Made by a program: the position numbers and the translations under genes
NCBI GenBank assembly: GCA_022706085.1
Contig: JAKJDF010000004.1
Coordinates: 140,306-204,305 of the forward strand
Origin: Candidatus Latescibacterota bacterium
GTDB lineage: Bacteria > Latescibacterota > MWCZ01
Direction of reading: 5' to 3'
DNA length: 64,000 nt
Notes under the pieces: generated by a model
Databases searched by the model: none
What the model was told of the DNA's origin: nothing
What the model saw: the letters and a program-made list of their open reading frames with translations, nothing else
Shown: positions 1-8,597 of the stretch, piece after piece
Layout: every line of letters begins with the position of its first letter
How positions within the stretch are numbered: the first letter of the stretch is position 1

Positions 1-2
1 AG

Positions 3-1019
3 CAGCCGCTTGCCAGGTTGAGCAGTTCCGTCACGTCGCAAAGAATGGGCAGCCGGGTGCAATGGCAGAAGCAGATGGCCGGATTTATCACCCAAACATT
101 CGGGGGAGAAGGTTCGCTGGACTTCGTGCGCTCAGATAGCGTTCTCTACGGGAACCGATCGGCGCGCAACGCGGCTCTTTTCTCCCTCTCCGAAGTTCTT
201 TTGTCCACCGGACAACGGCTGGATTTCGGTATTCGGGGCGACTACACCTCGCTGCCGGGAAAAACCACCGAAACGTTGGTCAACCCGAAACTGGGCCTTA
301 CGATTCCGGTGGGGAGAACGTTTTTCGTTCGGGCCTCGGTCGGAAGGGCCTTTCGATCCCCCAGTATCGCCGAGAGATATCTCGTGTTGGAACCGGCAGG
401 AGGGACAGAATTCGCTCCCAACGATTCGTTGCGCCCGGAAAAGATGAAATCATACGAACTGGGTTTGACGCACGACCTTTCGCCGGTGTTAAAAATGGAC
501 GTCGCCGCGTTCGTGAACGATTACGATGACTGGATCTACTGGCGGGAACTGCCCGTGCAGACCGACGGGCGCTACCGATTTCAGGTGGCCAATCTGTTGA
601 AAGTGCGAATGAGCGGGGTGGATGCGCAGGCAACGCTGGAACCGTTTCAGGGATTTTCTCTCGCGCTCAATTACCTGTATCTGCGAGCCGAGGACCGAAC
701 GACGGGACGAAGCAACCCCACGATTCCGTACCGTCCACGCCACACGTTCTCGGGTGTCGTGGTATTTACCCACGGAAAATTGCGAAACACGGTGGTTGTT
801 CGAGGAAGGAGCCGCGTGGAAGAAGAGGTCTTCGCGGCATACCAGGTTGATGCTCCGCACGGCTTCGTGCTGACACACCTGCGAACCGACTACTCGCTGC
901 GTCGCTGGCTCACCTTTTCGTTCGAAACAAACAACCTGTTCAACGTGCAGTATGAGGAGATGGCTCGCTTCAGAATGCCCGGGCGGTCCTTCTCCGTCGG
1001 TCTGACGATGAAACGATAG
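3..1019 (+). CDS. TonB-dependent outer-membrane receptor, C-terminal part (5' end outside window)
   Basis: The reading frame is open to the left edge, so this is the last 338 or so codons of a longer gene. The visible part reads as the 22-stranded barrel of a TonB-dependent receptor: alternating amphipathic strands, the family-typical phrases FVRASVGRAFRSPS and PEKMKSYELGL, then YRPRHTFSG and a closing strand with NNLFNVQYEE. Such receptors import siderophores, cobalamin or glycans across the outer membrane using TonB/ExbBD energy. The plug domain and TonB box lie upstream and are not visible, so the substrate cannot be inferred. The last residue is Arg rather than the usual aromatic. A hairpin terminator follows at 1110-1146, shared with the convergent minus-strand genes. 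Confidence 0.85.
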   Translation, partial: QPLARLSSSVTSQRMGSRVQWQKQMAGFITQTFGGEGSLDFVRSDSVLYGNRSARNAALFSLSEVLLSTGQRLDFGIRGDYTSLPGKTTETLVNPKLGLTIPVGRTFFVRASVGRAFRSPSIAERYLVLEPAGGTEFAPNDSLRPEKMKSYELGLTHDLSPVLKMDVAAFVNDYDDWIYWRELPVQTDGRYRFQVANLLKVRMSGVDAQATLEPFQGFSLALNYLYLRAEDRTTGRSNPTIPYRPRHTFSGVVVFTHGKLRNTVVVRGRSRVEEEVFAAYQVDAPHGFVLTHLRTDYSLRRWLTFSFETNNLFNVQYEEMARFRMPGRSFSVGLTMKR

Positions 1020-1109
1020 TGCTCCGCGCTTTGACGAACGTGTGACTGAAGCCGTCGCACAGCTCAAAGACACCGGAGTCGTCCGGATGGCTCCAACACC
1101 GAAGCAAAA

Positions 1110-1146
1110 GACGCGGAGAGGTGACCTATTTTGCCCTCTCCGCGTC
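1110..1146 (-). terminator. Rho-independent terminator of the RraA-like operon
   Basis: Perfect 11-bp inverted repeat GACGCGGAGAG (1110-1120) / CTCTCCGCGTC (1136-1146) with a 15-nt loop. Read on the minus strand the stem is followed by TTTTGCTTC, a usable U-tract. It sits between the convergent TonB-receptor and RraA-like genes. The plus strand lacks a T-run after the stem, so it should act mainly on the minus strand. Confidence 0.75.
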
Positions 1147-1162
1147 GTAAGCTGTTCAAGGC

Positions 1163-1849
1163 TCAGTGCTCCACCTGCCGTCGGTGCGCCTCAATATCGT
1201 ATCCATTATCCCGCATGCTTTTGATAAACGTCTGCTCTTTTTTCAGCACATCGTCTATTGCCGCCGGCATGTCGTCAAGCACCTCCGCCGGAATACTGAC
1301 GACACCGTTCATGTCGGCGTGGAGAATGTCACCCGGATTGACCACGAGCCCGCCAACCTCCACCGGTATGTCAGCCTTGCCAACGTCAATCCAGCCATGG
1401 GAGACCACGACGTATTCGCTCCACGTCTTCATTCCCATCGCTTCAAGGGCTTCAAGGTCCCGTACCGCGCCGTCAGTGATGATTGCTCGAGCGCCAAGGA
1501 CCTGTACCTGCGTGCCGACGATTTCGCCCCAGTGAGATGACCATCCTTTGCGGTGGCAGGTGTCCTTCACCACACAGATCGCCGGCTTGGGAGACTCGTG
1601 GATCGACTCCAGCCATTTGAACCGTTCCCTTGGATCCGGCGGGAAGTTCTCATCGTACTCGACTATGGTGCAGGTCGTGGCATACCCCACGATACGCCCC
1701 ATATGGGGAAACCGGCACACAATCTGGGGCCCCATGTATCCCTCGCGACGGGACCGAACCTTGAACCGCTCAATCGCATTGGAGATGGTCGGGCTGTCCA
1801 CCGATTCCAGCTTGCGTATCAGTTCCGGCGTGAGCTGACCTTTTGCCAT
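1163..1849 (-). CDS. RraA-like protein / 4-hydroxy-4-methyl-2-oxoglutarate aldolase family
   Basis: A 228-residue protein of the RraA/HMG-aldolase fold, about the usual family length. The segment GARAIITDGAVRD near residues 118-130 carries the conserved Gly, Asp and Arg-Asp that bind the divalent metal and the pyruvyl substrate. Members either cleave 4-hydroxy-4-methyl-2-oxoglutarate or oxaloacetate, or act as RNase E inhibitors. In this catabolic setting the aldolase or decarboxylase role is more likely, but the substrate is unknown. The ATG at 1849 is preceded by AAAGGAG with good spacing. It lies 33 nt downstream of the hypothetical gene starting at 2680 on the same strand, so the two are probably one operon ending at the 1110-1146 terminator. 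Confidence 0.88.
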   Translation of the reverse strand: MAKGQLTPELIRKLESVDSPTISNAIERFKVRSRREGYMGPQIVCRFPHMGRIVGYATTCTIVEYDENFPPDPRERFKWLESIHESPKPAICVVKDTCHRKGWSSHWGEIVGTQVQVLGARAIITDGAVRDLEALEAMGMKTWSEYVVVSHGWIDVGKADIPVEVGGLVVNPGDILHADMNGVVSIPAEVLDDMPAAIDDVLKKEQTFIKSMRDNGYDIEAHRRQVEH

Positions 1850-1882
1850 TGCACAACTCCTTTCAACGAAGGTTGGGGATAT

Positions 1883-2680
1883 TCAGGACACCAGCACCTC
1901 GTCTCCCACTTCGGCAATCCAGTTTCTGGTCCATTCAACTGCTTCAAAATCCTGGTCGAGCAGGTAATTTGTCAGAAACATCAAGCTATCGATTCTACCC
2001 CTTTTGAGCCATTCGAGCCCAAGTCTGCACTGATGTTGCATGAGGTCGAGTGGCATCGGCGCGCGATCTCCATAGTCCCAGAGATAAAGGCCAAGTGAAC
2101 GCCTTTTGTCGGGAACGAGTCGCTCAAGTTTCTCAAGATTCGCTTCCAGGTGGGGCAATTCCCGCCCCCACCACTCCCAGAAACTCACGACGTCGAACAT
2201 GTTCAGGTGCTCGACCACCGGCAGATCAAGCTGGTGTCGGTACAGCACTGCCCAGAGATCGAGCGTTCGGTGAGGGAGAACCAGCTTTTCACGAATTCGC
2301 GCGAGTTTCTCAATCGAATGGACGGCATACCCGTCCTCCGGCTTCCCGTTGAAGAAGTCATCCATGAAAATGCCGGTGATGTTCGGGAAACGGCACGCAA
2401 GGTCGCACAGCATGTCGAGTTCCTTGCCCCGTGCCCACCCGGTGACGCCGCCGGAGTCAACGATGGACCAGACGACCTCCCTCAGGGGGCGCATGATACG
2501 GAGGTACGGCTCAAGGGGCGGGTAGGGGCCTTCGCGCGATACGATCATTGCGAGGCGCTCGACCCCCAGGTAATACGCGCCCTCTACCGGGGTAACGCGG
2601 GTAATCGGGATGTTGTAGTACGTGTCGTCGCACGCCTGTTCGACGGCAAATAACCAGAGTTTGTCCTTTACCCTCACCAC
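1883..2680 (-). CDS. Conserved hypothetical protein, possible TIM-barrel glycosidase-like
   Basis: A 265-residue protein I cannot assign to a named family. It has short hydrophobic beta-type stretches each ending in acidic residues (FPNITGIFMDDFF, RSLGLYLWDYGD) and many aromatics, the look of a (beta/alpha)8 barrel with carboxylates at strand ends, as in glycoside-hydrolase-like proteins. There is no signal peptide, so it should be cytoplasmic. The reading frame stays open far upstream, but that part overlaps the divergent acyltransferase gene. The GTG at 2680 follows GAGGGAG by 7 nt and is the best start. It precedes the RraA-like gene by 33 nt, which suggests joint work on a carbohydrate or keto-acid. 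The function is not established. Confidence 0.7.
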   Translation of the reverse strand: MVRVKDKLWLFAVEQACDDTYYNIPITRVTPVEGAYYLGVERLAMIVSREGPYPPLEPYLRIMRPLREVVWSIVDSGGVTGWARGKELDMLCDLACRFPNITGIFMDDFFNGKPEDGYAVHSIEKLARIREKLVLPHRTLDLWAVLYRHQLDLPVVEHLNMFDVVSFWEWWGRELPHLEANLEKLERLVPDKRRSLGLYLWDYGDRAPMPLDLMQHQCRLGLEWLKRGRIDSLMFLTNYLLDQDFEAVEWTRNWIAEVGDEVLVS

Positions 2681-2889
2681 GCTGACACTCCCTCGCGTGT
2701 GATCGGCAATAGCGCCTGTTCCCCGAAAAAACCACTGTGAACGGAAACTTGTGCAAAATGGTACTCGCCGGTTGAAGAAAGGGGCAAGCCAACGCACAAA
2801 CCGCGAGGCATGGACACAATAAGCCCTCGCACTGTAAACTACAAAGGAGCGCGTGGAGCGTTTTCCCGATCGTTGCCATGGAGGACTCA

Positions 2890-3918
2890 ATGCCGGTTGA
2901 GTTGTGGGATCGCGCGCAGTGGCAGGAGTTTTCTGCGGCCCGCCCCTCGCCTTTTTTTTCCCAGACCGCATGGTTCGAGCCGACCTGCCGGCTGATGAGT
3001 GCAGAACCTCTGTATCTCGCGGCAATCTCGAGGAACAACCCGGCTCTCTGTGTCTCTCTGGCGAGGAAGAAACGGTTGGGGCAGACCCTTATGCTCACCC
3101 CGGCAATTGCACCGTATTCCGCGTGGATCGAAAACCTCCCCGACGACCTTGCACCGGAGCGGCGAGAAGCCAGGCGGTTGGAGGTGATGGGGGAGCTTGC
3201 GGAGTCGTGTGAACAACATGCCGCATACTGCAGGATCGTTCTGCCGCCACAGGTTGTCGACGTCCGACCATTCCTGTGGCGGGGCTGGCGCACAGAAGTG
3301 CGGTACACGTACAAGATCCCGCTTGAAAACGGGGCACACCCCGTTTTCCGACAGAATGTGAGGAGGAACCTTCGCGACGCGCGTGAGGCGAATCTCAGAA
3401 CCGAGTGTCTTACCGGCGAACAGGCGCACCGGGCGCTGAGAGAAACAGTGGCGGCAACATTCCGGAGGCAGGGAGAAGCCCCTCCACTTCCTGCAGAAGC
3501 GTGGGACGATTACCTCGGGCTCCTCTCGGCCTGCGACCACGTTACCACGATGGGGGTTTTCCATGGCGATTCGGTTCTGGCTGCCATAGCGATCGGGTTC
3601 GACCCACCTACTGCCACCGGCGCGGGCCAATCAGCGTATGAACTCATCGCGGGGACTACCGACGAAGGCGTACCCGTGGGAGCCAGCGCGATGGCCCTCT
3701 GCAGCGCGTTTGAATTCGCATCCGGGAAAGTGGGCGAGTTCGACTTCGCCGGAGCGAATATGGAGACGATTGCGCATTACAAACGCGGTTTCGGGGGAAC
3801 CCTCACTCCCTACCTCGCCGTGGAATGGTCGCGCTCACGTACCGCTTCGTTTGTCGCGAAAACCGCGCCGACATGGAAGCACAGGCTTCGTGCTTTGCTC
3901 GCGAAGGGGCCGAGATGA
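2890..3918 (+). CDS. FemAB/BioF2-like GNAT acyltransferase
   Basis: A 342-residue protein resembling the FemAB/GNAT-related 'BioF2-like acetyltransferase' proteins found in exopolysaccharide and lipid A gene clusters. The C-terminal half has the typical pattern: FRQNVRRNLRDAREANL (basic helix), then GVFHGDSVLAAIAIGFD (core GNAT strands), SAYELIAGTTDEG, and FDFAGANMETIAHYKRGFGG near the end. It probably acylates or aminoacylates a nucleotide-sugar or lipid-linked sugar. The ATG at 2890 is chosen over one at 2878 because GGAGG at 2880-2884 lies 5 nt upstream of it. The stop overlaps the start of the next glycosyltransferase (ATGA), indicating translational coupling. First gene of a four-gene envelope-polysaccharide operon. 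Confidence 0.8.
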   Translation: MPVELWDRAQWQEFSAARPSPFFSQTAWFEPTCRLMSAEPLYLAAISRNNPALCVSLARKKRLGQTLMLTPAIAPYSAWIENLPDDLAPERREARRLEVMGELAESCEQHAAYCRIVLPPQVVDVRPFLWRGWRTEVRYTYKIPLENGAHPVFRQNVRRNLRDAREANLRTECLTGEQAHRALRETVAATFRRQGEAPPLPAEAWDDYLGLLSACDHVTTMGVFHGDSVLAAIAIGFDPPTATGAGQSAYELIAGTTDEGVPVGASAMALCSAFEFASGKVGEFDFAGANMETIAHYKRGFGGTLTPYLAVEWSRSRTASFVAKTAPTWKHRLRALLAKGPR

Positions 3919-5087
3919 ACGCACGTAACGGCGGTGGCATCGCAGTCGACATGGTTGTGTACAACGACCTCAGGCACGACGCCCGTGTTTTCAAGGAGGC
4001 GACGTCGCTTATCGCCGCCGGTTACGACGTCCGCGTCATCGGAATGGAAACTCCGCGCACCGCGCCGTTGATTGGCTGGGAAGAGGTACCTTTCGAAAGA
4101 CTCCCGGTGGGAACATCGGACTCGCTGCGCATCAGGTACGCGTGTTTCTGGCGGCGCGCATTCGGGGCGTTGATGAAACGCAGAGCCCGGATCATCCACG
4201 CCCATGACCTCGACACGCTGTTTCCAGCCTGGTTGGCAGCTTCGCTGACGCGCGCACTGCTCGTACACGACGCCCATGAACTCTGGGTGGAGCTCCCCAG
4301 TCTCGTGGGCAGACCGGTCGTTCGCGCCGCGTGGCAGGGGTTCGCGAAAACGCTGATCCCCCGATGTGATGCCGTGATAACGGTATGTGAGGGTATTGCG
4401 GAGGAACTGCGCTCCCGATACGGTGCCAGCGCGGTCGTGCTGCGCAATCTGCCGAAGAAGATCGGCCCCGTTGAACCGGCGCCGATTCGCGAGATGACGG
4501 GGTGTCCCCTTTCGCGTGTGCTTGTCCTTTACCAGGGTGGTTTCCTTCCGGGGCTGGGTATAGAACGGGCGATTGACGCCATGACTTTTCTTCCTGACGC
4601 GCACCTTGTCCTCATCGGGGCAGGGCCGCTGAGGGAAACCATGGAGCGCCGCGCCGCGGCGTCGCCGGCAAGGGAGCGGATAAGCTTTCTCGACGCCGTT
4701 CCGTTCAGGGATCTGCCTCCGTACACGGCAGCGTGCGACGTTGGGCTGTTCCTGGGCGAGTCCGCCGGCCTGAACCTGCAGCTTGCTCTGCCCAACAAGC
4801 TGTTTGAGTACATTGCGGCGGGAGTCCCTGTAGTGGCGACTGGTTGGCCAGAGATCCGACGGGTGGTTCGGGAGTACGACGTCGGTGTCCTGGTTGAGCC
4901 GGGATGCGACCTTGAGGCGGTCGCGAACGCGATACGGACGGCCGCCTCCCATAGAGAACGGTTATCCGCGAACTGCGTGAAAGCCGCGCGCGAGCTTACC
5001 TGGGAGCGCGAATCCGGCCGCTTGCTTGAGGTGTATGCCAGGCTTTCCGCCCGCAACTCCTCCCCGGAGAACACGAACGATGGCTGA
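3915..5087 (+). CDS. Glycosyltransferase family 4-type (GT-B fold)
   Basis: A 390-residue GT-B glycosyltransferase. The N-terminal acceptor domain begins with VDMVVYNDLRHDARVFKEA. The C-terminal nucleotide-sugar domain has the hallmark segment PNKLFEYIAAGVPVVAT with the conserved Glu, followed by VGVLVEPGCDLEAVANAI. Such enzymes transfer sugars from nucleotide donors to lipid-linked or polysaccharide acceptors on the cytoplasmic side. The ATG at 3915 overlaps the upstream stop as ATGA; the frame continues upstream, but only inside the acyltransferase gene. Its 3' end overlaps the next gene by 8 nt. Donor and acceptor cannot be told from sequence. Confidence 0.9.
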   Translation: MNARNGGGIAVDMVVYNDLRHDARVFKEATSLIAAGYDVRVIGMETPRTAPLIGWEEVPFERLPVGTSDSLRIRYACFWRRAFGALMKRRARIIHAHDLDTLFPAWLAASLTRALLVHDAHELWVELPSLVGRPVVRAAWQGFAKTLIPRCDAVITVCEGIAEELRSRYGASAVVLRNLPKKIGPVEPAPIREMTGCPLSRVLVLYQGGFLPGLGIERAIDAMTFLPDAHLVLIGAGPLRETMERRAAASPARERISFLDAVPFRDLPPYTAACDVGLFLGESAGLNLQLALPNKLFEYIAAGVPVVATGWPEIRRVVREYDVGVLVEPGCDLEAVANAIRTAASHRERLSANCVKAARELTWERESGRLLEVYARLSARNSSPENTNDG

Positions 5088-6021
5088 GATAACCGTTCTC
5101 ATGCCAACGCATAACCGGCCGGAGCATGTTACCGCGGCGCTGGAAGCACTCGCGGGGCAATTCGAGAGAGAAGTGCCGTTTTCGGTCGTTGTGGTAGATG
5201 ATGGGTCGGTTCCAGCAGTTGAGCTGGATCCCGGGTTGTACCCGTTCCGACTGATTCTCCGCCGACTGGAGAAAAACTGCGGACGTTCGGCCGCGAGAAA
5301 TGCCGGGCTGGCTCTCGTGGATAGCCCGCTGGTGGTTTTTCTCGACGATGACATGAGGGTCCTTCCGGGTTTCATACGCGCCTTCCGGGAGGCAATGGAC
5401 CCGGCGGAACGGGCGGTCGGGTTGGGAAGCGTTTGTTTCCACCCCGACGTTCCGCGCGATGCACTGACACGTTACCTTGAAACTCGCGGCATTGCAAAAC
5501 TGCGGGCCAACGAACCGATACCGTTCAGGTATTTTTTGACCTATAACTCTGCGGTGCCGACGTTTCTTCTGCGCGAAGTTGGGGGCTTCAGTGAACGAGT
5601 GCGCGCCTGGGGAGGCGAAGACATTGAACTGGCGTGGCGGTTGCAGAAACACGGAGCGCGGTTCGTCCGTGTGCCGCAGGCGCGCGCGTATCACGCTCAC
5701 AGGCGGCGCCTGGAGGATGTTCTCTCCCTGTCCGAATCGTTCGCGAGGGAGTGCATGCCCGTTCTTTTTGACGAAGACCCTGTCTTCATCACGCAGCTCC
5801 GCGCAGATCTGCTCGGCCCGAATCAACACGCGGGAAAAAGCTGTTGGAAACGCGGCGCAATTCGATTTTTGACGACACCGGGGATTTCGCATCGTGTGGA
5901 AGTGCTCGTGAAGCGACACCTCGGCGCGCGCTGGCCGATGTGGGTTTTCGACTATCTGATAGCGTCGGCATGGCGGCGAGGGCTGGATCAGGCCTTTGCG
6001 CGACGCGAGGTACGCGAATGA
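5080..6021 (+). CDS. Glycosyltransferase family 2 (GT-A fold)
   Basis: A 313-residue GT2-family transferase. ITVLMPTHNRPEHV at the start is the nucleotide-binding strand. VVVDDGS and VVFLDDDMRVLPGF carry the donor-binding and metal-binding (DXD-type) aspartates. WGGEDIELAWRLQKHG holds the (E/G)ED catalytic-base motif, and a C-terminal basic helix region follows. There are no transmembrane helices. The ATG at 5080 overlaps the end of the preceding glycosyltransferase by 8 nt, with GGAGA upstream; the stop overlaps the next start. It probably adds a second sugar to the same glycan as its neighbour. Confidence 0.9.
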   Translation: MAEITVLMPTHNRPEHVTAALEALAGQFEREVPFSVVVVDDGSVPAVELDPGLYPFRLILRRLEKNCGRSAARNAGLALVDSPLVVFLDDDMRVLPGFIRAFREAMDPAERAVGLGSVCFHPDVPRDALTRYLETRGIAKLRANEPIPFRYFLTYNSAVPTFLLREVGGFSERVRAWGGEDIELAWRLQKHGARFVRVPQARAYHAHRRRLEDVLSLSESFARECMPVLFDEDPVFITQLRADLLGPNQHAGKSCWKRGAIRFLTTPGISHRVEVLVKRHLGARWPMWVFDYLIASAWRRGLDQAFARREVRE

Positions 6022-6971
6022 CTGCACCGCGGTTGCGAACCGTCATTGTCATTGCGCTGCTATTCTGCGGATGCGGAGGATACCAGCTCGAATCGGGTCT
6101 CCACGCACTCCCGCCGACGCGCGCGGCGCACCTTGTCTTCGTGCGTTCATTTGGGCAACGCGGTTCGTCATCCGGATGTTTCCGTCAACCGCAGGGGGTC
6201 GCGTGTGCGTCATTCGGGCACTGGTACGTCGCGGACACAGGGAACGACCGCATACAGGAGTTTGACGGCGAGGGGCGTTACGTTCGCGAAATCGGCGGGT
6301 TCGGGTGGAGCGACGGCCAGTTCAACCGCCCGGCGGGCATCGCGGCAGGCCGCAATCTCGATATCTGGGTGGCCGACACGTACAACCGGCGTCTGGTGAG
6401 GCTGGGCGAGGACCTCGTCTGGGCGGGCGTGATCAACAAAGACGAGGAAGGCGGCCCGCTCGGATATCCGAACGGCATCGCGCTTAACGTTGACGCCAGT
6501 ATCTGGTGCACCGACACCGATGCGGATCGACTCATCCGGCTCTACCAGGAAGCCCCGTCAGAACTGGGAACGCGCATCCAGTCAACCGGAATACTCTCCA
6601 ACCCCGCCGGGGTGGCGTGCGGCCCCGACGGGACCATCGTGGTTGCAGATACCGGGAACGACAGGATCGCATTGTTTGACCGCTTCGGGACACTTCTGCG
6701 CACCTGGGGAGAGGGGATTCTTCTGCGTCCCCGGGGCGTGAATGTCACTCCACAGGGGGACATACTGGTTGCGGACACCGGGAACAACCGGCTGGTATTC
6801 CTCAACCGGATGTATCACCTTATAGGTGAACACGGGATGCGCGGAAGCGAATACGGCCAGTTCCTGGAACCCTGCAGCGTGGCAAGTGACCCCGCCGGAA
6901 ACGTTTTGTGGGTGGCAGACACGGGAAACAACCGGGTGCAGGTTTTCCGGATCATTCGAACCGCCGAGTAG
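6018..6971 (+). CDS. NHL-repeat beta-propeller lipoprotein
   Basis: A 317-residue protein with an N-terminal hydrophobic signal followed by FCGCGG, a plausible though not textbook lipobox, so it is probably an exported lipoprotein. The rest is six NHL-type blades, each marked by ADTGN(D/N)R or a variant (ADTYNRR, TDTDADR) at regular spacing, enough to close a six-bladed propeller. NHL propellers usually bind protein, RNA or glycan and have no single catalytic site. The start overlaps the preceding glycosyltransferase stop (ATGA), making it the last gene of the operon. A role in binding or assembling the glycan made by its neighbours is an inference. It runs convergently into the metallohydrolase gene 19 nt away. 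Confidence 0.85.
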   Translation: MTAPRLRTVIVIALLFCGCGGYQLESGLHALPPTRAAHLVFVRSFGQRGSSSGCFRQPQGVACASFGHWYVADTGNDRIQEFDGEGRYVREIGGFGWSDGQFNRPAGIAAGRNLDIWVADTYNRRLVRLGEDLVWAGVINKDEEGGPLGYPNGIALNVDASIWCTDTDADRLIRLYQEAPSELGTRIQSTGILSNPAGVACGPDGTIVVADTGNDRIALFDRFGTLLRTWGEGILLRPRGVNVTPQGDILVADTGNNRLVFLNRMYHLIGEHGMRGSEYGQFLEPCSVASDPAGNVLWVADTGNNRVQVFRIIRTAE

Positions 6972-6990
6972 AGCCTTTGAAGCCGCTTCC

Positions 6991-8451
6991 TCAGAGTCCC
7001 TGCTTCGTGTGCGATTTTGCGAGCATGCCTTCGAAGACGGCCGCCCCTTCCCGGAACAGATTTAGAACGGTGGCGCGCTGCTGCTTGTTGTGGAAGCGTC
7101 CCTTCGCATTGACCCAGTCAACTGAGCCACGGACCGCATCTGCGAAGAACCGGGCGGCTTCTTCCCGTGCCGGGGAAGGAGCGCCCGTTTGGACGTAAAC
7201 CGGACTCGTGTGCGCAAAGACGGCCTGATTGAAGCTGTCGCGGGCATTGCCTGAGCAGCGGACAGCAATCCACCCGTCGGTTTCCGGGAGCACTGTCTGA
7301 ACAAACGATCCCTCCCGGCTACCACCTTCGAACTCCTGCCGCGCGATCACCAGACCATCGCGGACTATCTCTACGGCCTCAATCGGGTGGAAAGAACGCC
7401 ACTCGGCTTTCACTTCCAGGGCGCGTTTTGAGGTGCAGGGCAGAAACGCCCCCGGCCCGTGACCATCCACGGAAAGGAGCAAAGCCGGACCATTCGTAAT
7501 GAATGTCTGACCCTTCTTCAATGCTGCCAGCCAGGTGTCGTATGAAAACTCTATCCCGGTGCAGGCGTACACACGGTTATTTGAACAGACGAACCAGTCG
7601 CTTCCGGTGCTCGCCGGCAGATGGAATCCGCAGTTGAGCATTTTGTACCACAAGTCGTACTCCGGGGTCATCCAGTATGGATCAAAAAGGTTCAGCGCGT
7701 CCAGCTTGCCCAACGCGGCTGCCACCGGAGCTTCCATACCGAGGCCATTGTGGCACCACACCACTATCCCGCCCTGCCGGTGCGCGTCGTCGCAGGCCCA
7801 GCAGAGCGGAGGATAGTCCGGGCTGAAATCGTTTACGAGCATACCGCGACTGACCGGTTCCACCTGATCATGTATCCGGAACACGAGCAGGTGACCGTAC
7901 CCGAAAGGTCCCTCCCAGAGGTTGTGACGGACCTCTTCTCCCACATCCACTACATGATGTGCGGTGCTAAACTCGGTGAATGCGCCGAGAGGAAAACGGT
8001 TCGACGCGTACGGGAGGTCCCACCGCTGGAGAATGCTCACCACCGTGACGACGAAGTCATTCACGTGTGGTTCAAGGCGAAGCCGCTCATACGGCTGTTT
8101 TTCGTTCTGATCGTAGTGGATGTGCGTGTTGCCCGGGTACCAGCCCATACGTGGGAGATCAACCCATCGCCTCAGTTCCAGTGCGACGTCGAGGTCGCCT
8201 TTCCAGGGGACATTGAGGTTTTTCATCAGCGGCTCGTACTCAGTACCGCGTTCCACAACAATGCGACATGGGCCACCCTTTACCGGAACGGAGAACTCCC
8301 CGTTGCAGTAGAACGAAACCAGCCCATTCCCCACCTTGAGGACCGCACCATCGGGCGTTTTTACTCCGCCCTCGCAATCGACTACGCTGACTTTCGCCTC
8401 GCGGAGTTCGCCGTTCGCCGCGTCAGTGATGCGCCCGTGCAATGTCGGCAT
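6991..8451 (-). CDS. CehA/McbA-type PHP-like metallohydrolase
   Basis: A 486-residue protein resembling the CehA/McbA branch of PHP-domain metallohydrolases. Visible metal ligands are GNTHIHYDQ (HxH, about residue 135), VVWCHNG and STGSDWF. The C-terminal part has TFITNGPALLLSVDGHGPG, a phrase typical of this group, followed by a beta-rich domain. Known members hydrolyse carbamates and related esters or phosphoesters; the real substrate here is unknown. The N-terminal 100 residues look like a beta-sandwich. The ATG at 8451 has GGGAGG 6 nt upstream; the longer frame is not favoured. It is divergent from the receiver gene at 8598, with a likely promoter at 8489-8518. Confidence 0.82.
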   Translation of the reverse strand: MPTLHGRITDAANGELREAKVSVVDCEGGVKTPDGAVLKVGNGLVSFYCNGEFSVPVKGGPCRIVVERGTEYEPLMKNLNVPWKGDLDVALELRRWVDLPRMGWYPGNTHIHYDQNEKQPYERLRLEPHVNDFVVTVVSILQRWDLPYASNRFPLGAFTEFSTAHHVVDVGEEVRHNLWEGPFGYGHLLVFRIHDQVEPVSRGMLVNDFSPDYPPLCWACDDAHRQGGIVVWCHNGLGMEAPVAAALGKLDALNLFDPYWMTPEYDLWYKMLNCGFHLPASTGSDWFVCSNNRVYACTGIEFSYDTWLAALKKGQTFITNGPALLLSVDGHGPGAFLPCTSKRALEVKAEWRSFHPIEAVEIVRDGLVIARQEFEGGSREGSFVQTVLPETDGWIAVRCSGNARDSFNQAVFAHTSPVYVQTGAPSPAREEAARFFADAVRGSVDWVNAKGRFHNKQQRATVLNLFREGAAVFEGMLAKSHTKQGL

Positions 8452-8488
8452 TGTCCACCTCCCTGCGGTGATGCAGAAGCCTTTTGAG

Positions 8489-8518
8489 ATAGTATCGTTA
8501 ACGGCCCGCTCCGGACAA
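8489..8518 (-). promoter_or_regulatory. Putative sigma70-type promoter for the metallohydrolase gene
   Basis: On the minus strand TTGTCC (8518-8513) is followed after 18 nt by TACTAT (8494-8489). An overlapping GATACT gives a 16-nt spacer. Transcription would start around 8480, about 30 nt before the ATG at 8451. Confidence 0.4.
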
Positions 8519-8544
8519 AATGAGACTGGAGGCACAGAACGGTC

Positions 8545-8578
8545 TTGTCAGATTTCACAAACCGTATATCTTTGTGAA
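8545..8578 (+). promoter_or_regulatory. Putative promoter with overlapping dyad operator for the receiver gene
   Basis: TTGTCA (8545-8550) and TATCTT (8567-8572) are separated by 16 nt, a fair sigma70-type pair. The perfect inverted repeat TTCACAAA (8554-8561) / TTTGTGAA (8571-8578), centre-to-centre 17 nt, covers the spacer and -10. That is where a repressor dimer would sit. The start codon of the receiver gene is at 8598. Confidence 0.45.
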
Positions 8579-8597
8579 CTGGAGCACACTCTCACCA

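Noticed and set aside
4996..6027. Minus-strand frame opposite the GT2 gene
   Set aside because: Shadow of the GT2 coding sequence, with no plausible start context or motif.
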